A DNA stretch of 64,000 nucleotides from Lepisosteus oculatus (taxonomy: Eukaryota; Chordata; Actinopteri; Semionotiformes; Lepisosteidae): the NCBI RefSeq assembly GCF_040954835.1, contig NC_090712.1, forward strand, positions 4,473,284-4,537,283. Reading direction: 5' to 3'. The notes beneath the pieces are model-generated. The model ran no database searches and was not told where the DNA came from. It saw only the letters and a program-made list of their open reading frames with translations. Below, piece after piece: positions 44,601 to 56,600 of this stretch; position 1 is the stretch's first letter, and the number at the start of each line of letters is the position of its first letter. Made by a program: the position numbers and the translations under genes.

Positions 44601-47600
44601 CTGAGGAGCGTTTATTTTCAGTCAGTTTCCATTGTTCTGTGTTTTATCGGTTTTTAAAAACAGCATTGTGAGTCTGAATTGTAGTGTGCTTACGTGGACT
44701 GGATGAAGCACTTTAAAGGGTTATTTACTCTCGGATAACATCTTTAAGAACTTGAAACTGAGTTTCGTCCAGCTTAGAAGCTCAGTCCTTCTTGAAATGT
44801 AATCTATTTATTGTTACTGAGAAAATCTCCAAGTAAAAAGTCGGACCATTTGGTTGCTGTTTTTAATGTTTTTGCATTCACTTGTTGAGAACAAGAAAAT
44901 GCTTAACCACTATGTTGCAGATAAATACATAATAATTGGTTCATACTTAAAGAAAAATAAGATGATGTTGACCACTATACTGTAGTAATACAGGCTGACA
45001 GATGACTGATGTAAGCTCTTCATCAGGGACCATGTGTATTGTACTCTATTTGAATTGAATTTGAATGTTAAGTTACTTATAATTATAATTAATAATTGCT
45101 TACACTTATATAGCGCTTTTCTGGACATTCCACTCAAAGCGCTTTACCAGATACCACGAGTAGCCATTTTGCTGTAAAATAAAATTTTATGCCCTCACAG
45201 AAACTTGAAAGGAATAATATTTGGGCAATACAGCACTGACAGAAAAATCCACTGTACTTGTTTAGCACAAAATCTTATTTAGAATTGAGTAATTCTGAAG
45301 TCAGATGGCTGAGCACTTCATCAGAAGTCCGTGCGGTAGGCTAATCACGGTACAAACTAGTCTCTTATTTTTGTGAAACTTCTTTGGTATTCGACTATAC
45401 CAGGTCACCCGTGTTCCTTATTGCCCTCTGGAAGGACCATCCCAGCTCTAAAGGGAAGCGGTGGATTGTGTAACCAGATGCTGCTGCTGCTTAGCAATCT
45501 GTTTTCCTTGGCTTCCTTGGGAGTTTGTCATTTCCTCCCTTTTCAGGAAGTGCAGCTTTTTTTTTTCAGGGCGCTCGCTGTTTTGACTCCCAATTCAAAT
45601 TCAACAGCAATTTGCAAAGTAGCTCACAGATCCCCGAGAGAATTGATCCTCCATTATCCGCAGGCTGGTGAGACTATTCGTGTCTGAGAGGAGTCCAGTT
45701 AGTTTGGAAGCTGGAGCTTTTTCGCTGTTTCGTGCAGCCCTAGTACTTTACTGGTTCCATTCTTCACCCCTCTGCTTCTACTTTTCTTAGTACCACCATC
45801 CACGGTCTCCTCTGTGTATTGTAATTGTGTTTTATCTGGTGTATTCTTTTTATTTATTGTTGTTGTTATTCTGTAAAGCGCTTTGAGAAGCCACCTTTAA
45901 AGGCGCTATATAAAATAAAGTTTGTAATTATTATTGCTAGTAACATTAAACAAGATCAGAAGAGACTTATATATTGTCTGATGTTATCTTCGTGGTTATC
46001 TAGATGTAGCATTTTCACAGTGTGACTGTAAAATCTTGTTTTTTTACTGTGCTGTAAAATAGTGCTTTCGGGTTTCATGTGCTAGTCATATGGGAGAAAA
46101 AAAAGGAAAATAATGATTTGCATGTCTATGATGTTTTTCATTGCTAGGCTTCCAAAGAGCTTTACCTGTAGGAGATGACCCAGTCCTCTTAAGTTTAGCA
46201 TCCACATCAGTGACTTCCAGCAGCTCCACTACAGAGCAGATCAGGTAGAGAAGTGAAAAAACTGCTTTGCCTGTTGAAATGAGGGAGACATTGAGGTAGG
46301 CCACAGTGTGCCACCCACAGCACCTTGTATTTTGTCTGTATCAGTTTCATCTAACTCTCCGTTGTGAATCGTCTGCGTAACTGAGGCACAATTTATTTGA
46401 GCTTCCAGGTTCGGGCAGCTGCTGTCTTGGATGGAGGTAGCAGTCTTTCTGGCAGATATCTGCTGGGACAGGAGCTGATTGCTCAGCGTTGATTAAGCGG
46501 AAAACCTGTTCAGGCATAAATAAGTTATATGCATCTATAACCAAGAGGGGAGCCCACAGGGAAATTTAGCCAGCATCCTCAGGTTAACACCTCTACTTTT
46601 AGAAAAAGGGACCTGGGATCTTTATTAACCTCTGTTTAACTTTACATCCATTAGCACCGTTTACAGCATATGTCGTCACCATGCTGAAGCCCTGGATTGT
46701 AAGTTACATTGCTGAGAGAAGAGCATCGCCGTCTGATCCTTCAACACTGCTCACAGCAGCAGCAAACTGGTCATAATTGATCTCCCATGCCAGTACTAAC
46801 CAGGCACAGCCTTGCGCAGGTTCTAAGGCCCGATGAGATCAGACTACATGGTGCAGAAGACTGAAAACAACAGATTGACAACGATTGGAAACGTTTTAGG
46901 ACTGAAGAGCGGAAGGGAATTTAACTGTTCATTAAAACCTTTTTCAGCTCTTAATGATTCCCGAATGCAGCCCTGATTTGCCTTCTCCTGGACATGACTG
47001 GATTCTTCTTGTATTAGCTAGTAGTTGTGATGGATAAAGTTTTTTTTCCCCCAACTTAAAATTCAGGTTTTTGGTTTGTTTCCTCTGTTTTTGTTTGATA
47101 GCCACAGGTTCTGTACCTTATGATGGCAGAATAGGATCCTAAAAGGTTAACTTAGACTTTGTTGGTCCTACACTCCTGGGACAGGGGAACATCCTAATTA
47201 TCTGTCTTTTTTTTGGAGACTTGACAACCTAAGTTTAGGTTTTGGGAAATTGCTATTAAAAATCTAGTTTTCCTATCTTAAGTTGTATATACATATCTGT
47301 ATTACATGTTATTCAGTACTCTTACTTTTCCTAATTGTTTTCCTTTAGGAAGAGGTGGAAGGTTCCCTTTCAGTTTTACAGCTTGAATGCTGTCAGTAAT
47401 ATAAATCTGTAAGTGGAAATGAGGTCTTTTAGGAATGCACGTCTGTATTTTTACAACAGTATCATTTCTTGTCAGCACTAGGAGGAGGTACTAAGAATAT
47501 TATTTTTCTAATTTCATGAAGAAGGAAGGTTTAACTACAGAACAAAGTAAAGAACTAAAATATATATATTATATATAATATATATATTTTTGCTTGGCCT

Positions 47601-50600
47601 GGTTAGACGTGATTGACGCATGCAAAGTACATGAGGGAAGATTCCATATACTCTTGTGTTTTCATGTTGGTTTCACAAAGAGCCCACAACAGTGATATTC
47701 ACAGCTGGTCCTGGAGAGCCACTTAGCTAACTTACAATCCTTAGCTAACTTACAATCCCCAGTGAGCAATAGTGGTAATACAGACACATTAAGAGAACTG
47801 TGCACGCAGGTGAAGTCACTGAGAGTCAAACCTGGATAGATGAGATGACTTTATAGACCATATACAATTTCTTGCATTAGGAATTTGTCTTTTTCCACAC
47901 CCCAGCTTGCTCTCCATGAGACACACAGACACAGAGACAGGGTGAGAGAAGCTTGGGGTCAGAGCGCAGAGTCAGCCATCTATACGGCTCCCCTGGAGCA
48001 GCTGGGGTTCAGGGCCTGGCTCAGGGGCCCAGCAGAGTAGGATTCCTCTGCCGGCCGCGAGATACGAACCGACAACCTTCCAGCCACAGGCGCAGATCCT
48101 GAGCCACAGAGCCACCACACCACCCTTTTGAAGATGAAAAAGATATCCGCTTTACTGGATCAGGAATTAATATTGTTGTACCTCTGAGCTGCCTCTGGAT
48201 TTGTATGCAGTATGTGGAAAATGGAAGGTACACGAGTGGAGTCTAGTATTTTCCTCCCCCATTAAGACCGGCCATCTGCCAGTATGTGTTTTTGCTTGAC
48301 TGCTTTTTTGTGCGTATGATTTAGTCCCAGTGTTTTGTTTGTAACTTGTTTTAATGTTTGAATTTGTTTTCAAAATTGAAGATGCAAAATGTCTGCATGC
48401 TCTCCCCACCCGGTTTGAGGAGAAGTGTCCAAGCCTCCACTCCTGTGTCGCTGTGACTACATTTCAGGAGGGATGCTCTTTGGGGAAAATTGCTGCAGCG
48501 ATGTGCCCTCTGGGAACAGTCTCCCAGGAACACTGGTCTCCCGAGGAGCTGGCCTTTGGCTTTGAACAGTGTGCGTTGTTGAAGCTCTTGCTTTGGATGA
48601 TGATAAAAAAAAGCTGGCTGCAGACTCAGAAAACTTCAATGAGGAGTACTTGTTTTGTTTTTTAGGGGAAACCTTCACCTTTAGTTTGATTTGCAAACAC
48701 CATCCTCAGCTGTTATAGTTGGACGGCATGCAGAGAAATTCATTTATGGCTACATAATTGTTCTCGACTTCCAGACGTGCAGCACAGTCCAGTCCAGGAG
48801 GCACAGTCTATGGTGAAGATTGCTCAGCTGGGGAGAGAAAGTGAGGTGACTCATTTGAACTGCATAAGCTGATGGTTGAGCTGGGATTTTAACACCAGAT
48901 CATTCAGTCTCGTATTGCACAGAGGCAAAGCTGGGTTTCATCCAGCGTGCTTGATTTACAGTAATGAGAGAGGCATGAGGCTTTTTATTTAGTGACCTTT
49001 TAGTTCTGCGGTGATCAAAACAGGGATTTACTAGAAAAGTGGTGACTGTCCATAGGGTGTAGGATTACCGTCTATATTTCTGATTAGCATCTGAAATCTT
49101 TTTTAGACTAAAATGCTCTTTGGTGTTATTCTTTTTTGTTCTGAGATGTCTGTTGTGTTTTCAGTCTGCTGTGCATTTTTTGCCAGTTGACTGAATCCCT
49201 GTAATTAAAGTAAGCTGGAGGTACCATGTTATTCAATGAGGGAGGACAAGATGTCTTTTAAAGTTTACATTTCTGTGTCTTAACACCGCAGAGACATCTG
49301 CTTGCAAATAAAAAGTTTTCCATTGCTAATATGAGAACATTTATTTTTTTCTTTTCGTTACAAAACATCAGAATAAAATGCAAGGCTCTAGATGGGCTTC
49401 CAGGATTTCTGCGAAACTTTTGGAGTCTGATAGGATCCCAGCAGCATGTCTGATTACACATTGCACAGTGACTTAGAATCAGTAATGATGTCACGTCATC
49501 ACACAAGCACTAAACTGCATAATCCTAATTATGAATGTCCAGACTCCCCATGTTCCACGGTGCAGTAAGCTTGTTATGAATTCTCTCCAATGTGGTGCGC
49601 TGCGGTGGCTCTGTGGCTTAGGATCTGCGTCTGTGGCACGAAGGTTGCTGGTTCAAATCCCAAAGCCCTTAACCCCAGCTGCTCCAAGGGCGCTGTTCAA
49701 TGGCTGACCCTGCGCTCTGACCCCAAGCTTCTCTCCCTGTCTGTTTGTCTCATGGAGAGCAAGCTGGGGTATGTGAAAAGACAAATTCCTAATACAAGAA
49801 ATTGTATATGGCCAATAAAGTGATCTTATCTTATCTTTTCAATGGAGAATAGCTGGGGAATGTTAGTAAAGTGTATGTACTATATGTACTTCAGCAGTAG
49901 TTGGTAAAGATAACTGACAAGAAAGGCCCATGATTCTTTTTTGTTTATCTAATGTGACTCATTTCAGTGCCTTGTGTCCCTTTTAAATTGCCTTGCCTCC
50001 TGTTCTTCTGGTCTTTAAATATTCTTCATGGTCCTACATTGACTCCATTATTAACTTAAATTTAAACCACTCATGTGTTTTACCTTTCTGGTTAACCTAT
50101 TAACCTAGAAATTTCCTCTGTAGACTGGCTCATGGATGAGCGAGTCCTGAAGCCCTGGTGTAGCTCTTTCTGTTCCAGCCTTGAGTTATTATTTCCTTAC
50201 AGTTATATAGTGCTTTTATGGACACTCCACTCAAAGCACTTTAAAGATTACGGGGACTCCCCTCAGAACAGTACACTCAACACAAAGCAGCTGTCAGCGG
50301 GGGAGGAGAACAGAGTAATGAAGCCGCTTCACAGGACTTATTAGTAGGCAGTGGTTAGTAAAGAACCTGGCGGGGGTGGTGGAAATTTGGCCAGGACACA
50401 GGGGTTAACGCCTCTCCTCTTTCGGAGAAACGCCCTGGGATTTTTAATGACCACGGAGAGACAGGACCTTGGGTAACAGTACAGTGTCCCATCACTATAG
50501 TGGGGCATGAGGACCACACAGGGTGAGCACTCCATACTGGTCCCACCAACACATCTTCCTGTGCAACCTGAGCTTTCCCAGGAGGGAAACGCCCGCTGAG

Positions 50601-53600
50601 CTCCAGCGGGCCGCCAGCTGGGAGTTGCGGGGCGATATGGCGGCTGGCAGTAAAGACGTGCTCCGGGCGAGCCTTGAACGCCCAGCCTTGGCATGGCTCT
50701 GCTTTGTACTGCGCGACAACCGATTGCGCCACTGGGACACCGGGCACCAGCTGTGTCCACTACATAAACTCCCAGGACCGCCTGCCTCCCGGATTGGCGT
50801 GGGTGTAGCGGTTAGGCTGCGGCCTGCGCCGGGGGCACTGCGCTGCTCGGCCCGTGGGCTCGGTGGAGGCGCGGAGGAAGGCAGTCGCGGTCTCCGGAGG
50901 CTGAGCTTCATTGTTTGGTGGCGATTGACCTTCGGAAGTTGGGAGGGGGGGTTGATTGCCATCTCTGCAGTGGAAGTGGTGGTCCTCCCTGTGAAATCAG
51001 GAAGGAAAAACAGAGTTTTTTACCTTTTACTTGATGAGCTTCAGTTCACAGGCGCACAATAAAAGCCAGACAATAAAAGATGCAGGAATGGGGCTGGTTT
51101 AATGGCCACTCCTTCACTGCTGTGTTCACTGGCTGGCTGGCTGTTGTGTGTGTGTGTGTTTTTAGTGGATTGTTTGACTTGATTGTGAAGGTTTCTATGG
51201 CAACCTGAAGCTCCCAGTTCACTAATTAATGGAAACTCTTCAGATCCGTGAAGGAGCTAAACGGGGACGAAAATGTGTTGTTGGCTTTAGATTCCTTTTT
51301 AAAAATATCTAACATGCTATTCAAAAATGCATGTTTCTGTAGTTCGCCAGCATCAGTATTTAACTAGAACAAGAAGGAAGTAAATTTCAGGAAGTTTCAC
51401 AACTGCGCAGTCCAGCGTAAGAAAGACAAGACACCAGCCTTGTGACTTGAAAACGGCGTTGAATATTACACTTGTGCCAGATGTTATGTTGTCTCAGTCC
51501 CATGTACGGTACTGATGGCACATCGTAATATTCCTGAGTGTTAAGACCCATGATAATTTCGATCATGCCGACACTAGCTTTAGTGTAATTAGAACCCTAA
51601 TGAAATGCTCTTGCTTCCTTCCCTTTAAACCACGCTGGAGTAAAGGACCTGATGCTGTATGGAATTTAATTAGCCTACTGCTTTGCGTTGCCTTGGAAGC
51701 AAGTTGAGAAACTGTAACTCCTGTGGTGTTGTCAGTCCTCTGAACATCAGAGTCTGTTTTAGCTGGTGCATTTGTATGACATCTGTAGCTATTTTCTTGA
51801 CCTCTGAACTGGATTATTGCTTTTTGTTAGGAAAGAGGGGGAGTGTAATTATAGCATAAACTTGTGAACCTATGTGTGGTGGGGGTTGCGTGGGCAGGGC
51901 TCTTTTGCCAGGCCATTGCCTCTTCCATCCGCATTCTCCGATTCCCAGTCCTGGTCGGCTGCTTTGACCCTTACTGGGAGGAGTTCGTACCTGCCGAGCC
52001 CGCCTGATACACACACAGCCTGAAAACGATTCCAGCCCAGCAGTTTCACTGTGGGTCTATGCAGCTTGCAAAGCTTGCGTGCGGACCTCAAGAACTGCTC
52101 TTTTTAAGTCTGTGTGTGAGGTCTTGCGGAGCTCCCGCTGGGCGCCGCCCTGTCCTTTAGCGGTTTCTGTTCCCGTTTTCGCTTGGACGACATGCGAGTT
52201 ATCCCCCTGGTCTTTTGGTGTGGGCAAAGGCACCTCCAGCATCGGGCAGCAGTGAGGCGACATAAGCCTGAGGCAGCGGTGCCAATGCATCCCAGAGACA
52301 GACGCAGAATTTACCCGGTGTGTAGGATACTGAACCAAAACCAGAAAGAAACACCACCCTGCCCAGGTGAAGGACATTTTACAGGTCTCCCTCTCTTGCA
52401 AAGCCCTGGAATTCTTGAGAAAGTGAGCTGTCAAACGTGTTTACTGACCAGACTCCTGACTTTGAAAGAAGAGCACATGTCCCACCTTTTGATGCCCTCA
52501 ATGAAGAGTTGAAGTCAGAGTTGATTCATAGATGAAAGGTGGTGAGATGATGGGTGAGATGATGCAAGTGTTCCCAGATAAGTGCGATTTTCTAAGCACA
52601 ATATGCAAAAACAGATCTTTGTTTTTCTTTTGATGATGCGTTTTTGACAAGCCTAGCGATTCCATGTCTTTTCCAGTCAGCCCAGTAACGATCTCTTATT
52701 TATCTCCACATCTGAGTTATAGTTTTGTTTTTAAATTAGAAATGCCAGTTCCTTTCTCGGTACCCTTCGGATTTGAGAATGGGGAGGAGTCAGGAGATTC
52801 CTCTAGCCTGCTCGCCTGCCTTCAAGCCGTTCTGTTAACACCTCCCCAGCAGCACAGCGCTGTACCTCCACTCCAGTCAGTGGAGAGGTGCAGCCCTCAC
52901 TCGCGGCCTGCATGCCCCTGAGTGGCCACAGGGGGCGCTGTTCCACCGACAGCCTGGCTGACTGTTCTCGCCAGTTTTTCCTCAGCTGATCTTAATGACC
53001 TAACATTGAATTATCCGCTTGGCTCTGAAGTTGTTTTGTTTCATTCTTTGAATTTCTAGGAAATGTCACGATTGAATGCGATTTTAAGTGCAGCGCCCGT
53101 CTTCTTCCTTTACGCTGTGTGGCAGTTCACTGTAATGGTTGTGTAGCAATGTGTGGCGGGCCGTGCTGTTACAGTTTTAGCTGTAAGAGGCCTGTTGAAG
53201 GATTTCATTCCACTACAATATGTAATGGCAGGGGGGCAAGTCTGAGCTGGTTGTTTCTGCAGTTATGGAGGGTTTGGTAATTTATTCCCAATCAATATCG
53301 CTTGTTGCTGCAAACCCTGATGCTCTTGGTGTGGGCTGCTATGAAGAGGTGAAGGAGCGCTATCTGAGGGAATGGATATAAAAGCATTTTTATTTTTAGG
53401 CAGCACCTTGTCTGTCAGGGTTTTTTTTCCCCTCATCACTTCCTTTGCGTATTTGGTCTGTTTTTCTGTTAACAGGAATCCTTTCAGGACATCTGTTTCA
53501 GGAAGCAGTGCAGCCTTTGAAGTCCTCACCTTTCTGCCGTTTAGCTCTCCAAGGAAAATATTCTGCCCCTTGGCAAGCAATGTTTATGACCTTTGTACCG

Positions 53601-56600
53601 CTTTGTGTCTAAAAGATTTCCACCCTCTGCCCCAGCCAACTGGGAAATCTGAAACTGAAGGAATGCAGTTAGCGTCATCTACCTTTTTTCTGTAAAGTCC
53701 ACAGCATTTCTGTTATCCCACTGCTTACCTCGATATCTCCCCTGCTGCTATGTGTATGGGCGATTGCTTGGGATCTTTGTTTTTGCTAACCACAGAAAAA
53801 AAAAAATCAGAAATCTTCTGAAAACATTCAGGTTGCTTTAAAAGGAAGTGCGCTGCGGAGGTGAATTTGGTATCGCACTGAGATGCTGAGAGGCCTGCGG
53901 GTGAGACGGGCATGTGCAGATTGATTCCCTTTTTTCCTTGTTTAGAATTTCTGTCAGATCTAGGCTTTCTGTATCATTCCCTTTTAGGATGTAACTATCT
54001 TAACTTAACTCCTTGAACTGGGAACCTCTTTACCTGAACCACAGCTGGTCTGTTCCCATGAATCTCGAACTGTCCAAACTCGTCTCCTTGAGCTGGGTTG
54101 TGTTATTTCCTTGTTGGCTTGCTGCAGCTTGGCTTCTGACTGTGTTTGGCAATACAACCCTACATTGTGATGGTGTTGATCATCCAGGTAGTCGCTAGAG
54201 AGAAGCGCGTGATGAAATTAATTTAAACATATTACATCAAGTAACTAGCACATCTTTTAAGTGTGATCTGCAAAAATGAATTCCTTTTTCTGCTATGGCA
54301 CCCTGAATGTTAGATGATAAGACGCTCTTGACATTATAAACAAACAGTAGGGAGCTGCGTCAGCATGCATAGGCTGTACAGGAACAAGTAAAGGTTTATT
54401 CCATGCTGGAAAGAGAGTAAAGAAACACAGTGGCTGCGAGTCTTCTTCAGTTTGACACCTTTACTTTACTTCCCTTTGTTGTAATTATGTTTTGTTTTCT
54501 AAGGTACTGTAGAGGTACATATTCAATCAGATTAAGCATTTACTTCTTTATTCCTCTTGTCAAAAATGTCAAAAATATAGGCTTTTGTATGAATCTTCAT
54601 CGTTTTTCTTCAATTCTTTTTAATTTAGCCCTTTTTCATACATTGCCTTGAACTGAGCAGCTCCTATTCCATAAAGCTGAGCAGAGGGGTGATGAAATGT
54701 TACGTGCAGGCTCTGCATTTCAGCGTCACTGGGTCAAGTCTTGTTCTCAGAGTATTGCCGAGGGTGAAAAGGATGTAACATGGAGGTCCATGTACAGAAA
54801 AGGAACTTTTCATTTTAAGGCCGGTTTCTCTGTGAAGGCACGGTGAACTCCTAAAGCCTTTTTTTTGTACTCTTCCTTCACATCTCTGGCACGATCCACA
54901 GTGGACATGCTGCGAGCTGCATCTGTGGAGGTGAATTGTTTTTCCTCGCTTGGTTAACGTCTTCAGCCCGAGGGAAGGCCGCAGTGCGGATGAACAGCCT
55001 GTCGCCTCCCGAGCCATCTACAGCATGCCCTTCGGCTGGGGGGCAAACACACAAGTGTGCCTTTTTACCACAGGGAACTCCCATCGGGCAAAGGCAAAAC
55101 AGTGTCAGCTCGGAACTCACCTGAACATCCCACACCCCCTCTCCACGTATATGTCCTTACACGTTCGCATTATGCATGGCATTTGTAGTGCTGGAGAGCT
55201 CTGCTTGTATTTCCTTCTAAATTTGTAACCCCTTGTTGTCCTCCTTATTGCTTTCTGTACCTAAATGGCTTGGTGAGTCTTCCTTCATATGGTTCCTGGA
55301 GTTTGTCCACCATCCATCTGCTAGGGCTTCAGTCTCTCCAGGCCCCCGTCCTGGAGTGTCACTGCAGCCAGTGGCTCTGCCCCTGGAAACGCCTGCAGGC
55401 CGGGCAGTGTAAGGCACCGAGGAGCACACTGACCTCCTGAAGGGGTCACCTCTTAAAGCCATGTTTACCCCTGAAGGGACTAGTGATCACATTTGTTTTA
55501 CAGTATCTGGTGCATTCGTCCAAGCCAGCTCACAATCGGGGACCTGTCACATACTAAAGGTGGAAAAAGATGTGTTCAGATGTATTTGAAGTAGACGTCC
55601 TACACTCACATCACATAGCACAGTGACCGGAAAATGGTACAAAAATTATTGAACTGTGAAGTTCTCAAAGTAGTCTACAGAAATACAAGTAAATGGACAA
55701 AAATCTGAAGAAGAGGTATTGTTGTGTGGTTTCACTGCCAGTGTGTCACAGCTGCTGATCCAGAGCAGTGAGTATCAAGGGCTGTGGTGCTGTGGCAGAA
55801 TGTGGCCATAGAGAAACATCTGTACTGCAGAGAGGTATTGAGTTACTATAGATGTTTATGAGCTTGCTAATAAAATATCTGCTCATGTATTCAAGACTAA
55901 AGAGGAGCCAGGATTACGGTCATACATTGAGATCCACATTTTGTATAGTATTTCCACATATATATATATGTACTGTATAATATTTATATCATTCATACTG
56001 CTCTTGGAGACTACCTCTCAATGCTGTTTCTTAGTTCTGTTAAATTAGTTTTAGCAAATAAATCATTAGAATTCCTTCTCTGCAGAATTACCAAAGATCA
56101 GTGTGTTGGCTGTGGTTCCTTTAAAAACCTCTTCAGGGGAAGACTCTTTAATAATAAAAAAGATTCTTGTACAATAGGTCACGTGGATTCGGCAGAAATA
56201 AATACATTTAACTGTTTGCACAACCTCTCCCCACGATAATTCAGTAAGAAAAATTGTGGATTCTGCAGACAGTAACTGAATGATTTTTTTTAACTTCAAG
56301 TGGTTTGTTAGTTTTGCAGTTGCTCTGCCTGGCCTGTTAAAATGAGTTATCCTGTTGCTTACATATTCAGTAACAAAGCCAGCTACACTGGGGTTATCAA
56401 TAGGGTTCTAGCCCCCACTCTCTGATCTGGTGGTCATGACACCAGAACTTTGTGACGCGTGCTGGTGGGTGTTCGTCATTATTAAAACCTGAAGCAGGTC
56501 GTGGATGTTGGGTGAAATTCTTCCTCCATCTCATTTTCCACACCTCACAGTTCTGAGGTCTCACCTCCATGCTGTCACACAAGGTTTAGCCTGAGCGCCA

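Noticed and set aside
45373..45687. 104-codon + strand open frame in MAP4K3 intron 1
   Set aside because: Low-complexity Leu/Ser-rich translation without domain similarity; no splice support for a nested exon.
50523..51062. 179-codon + strand open frame, the longest in the window
   Set aside because: Its first part is antisense to the 5S SINE and the tRNA-Ile-like pseudogene; the rest is GC-rich DNA with no protein similarity I recognise.
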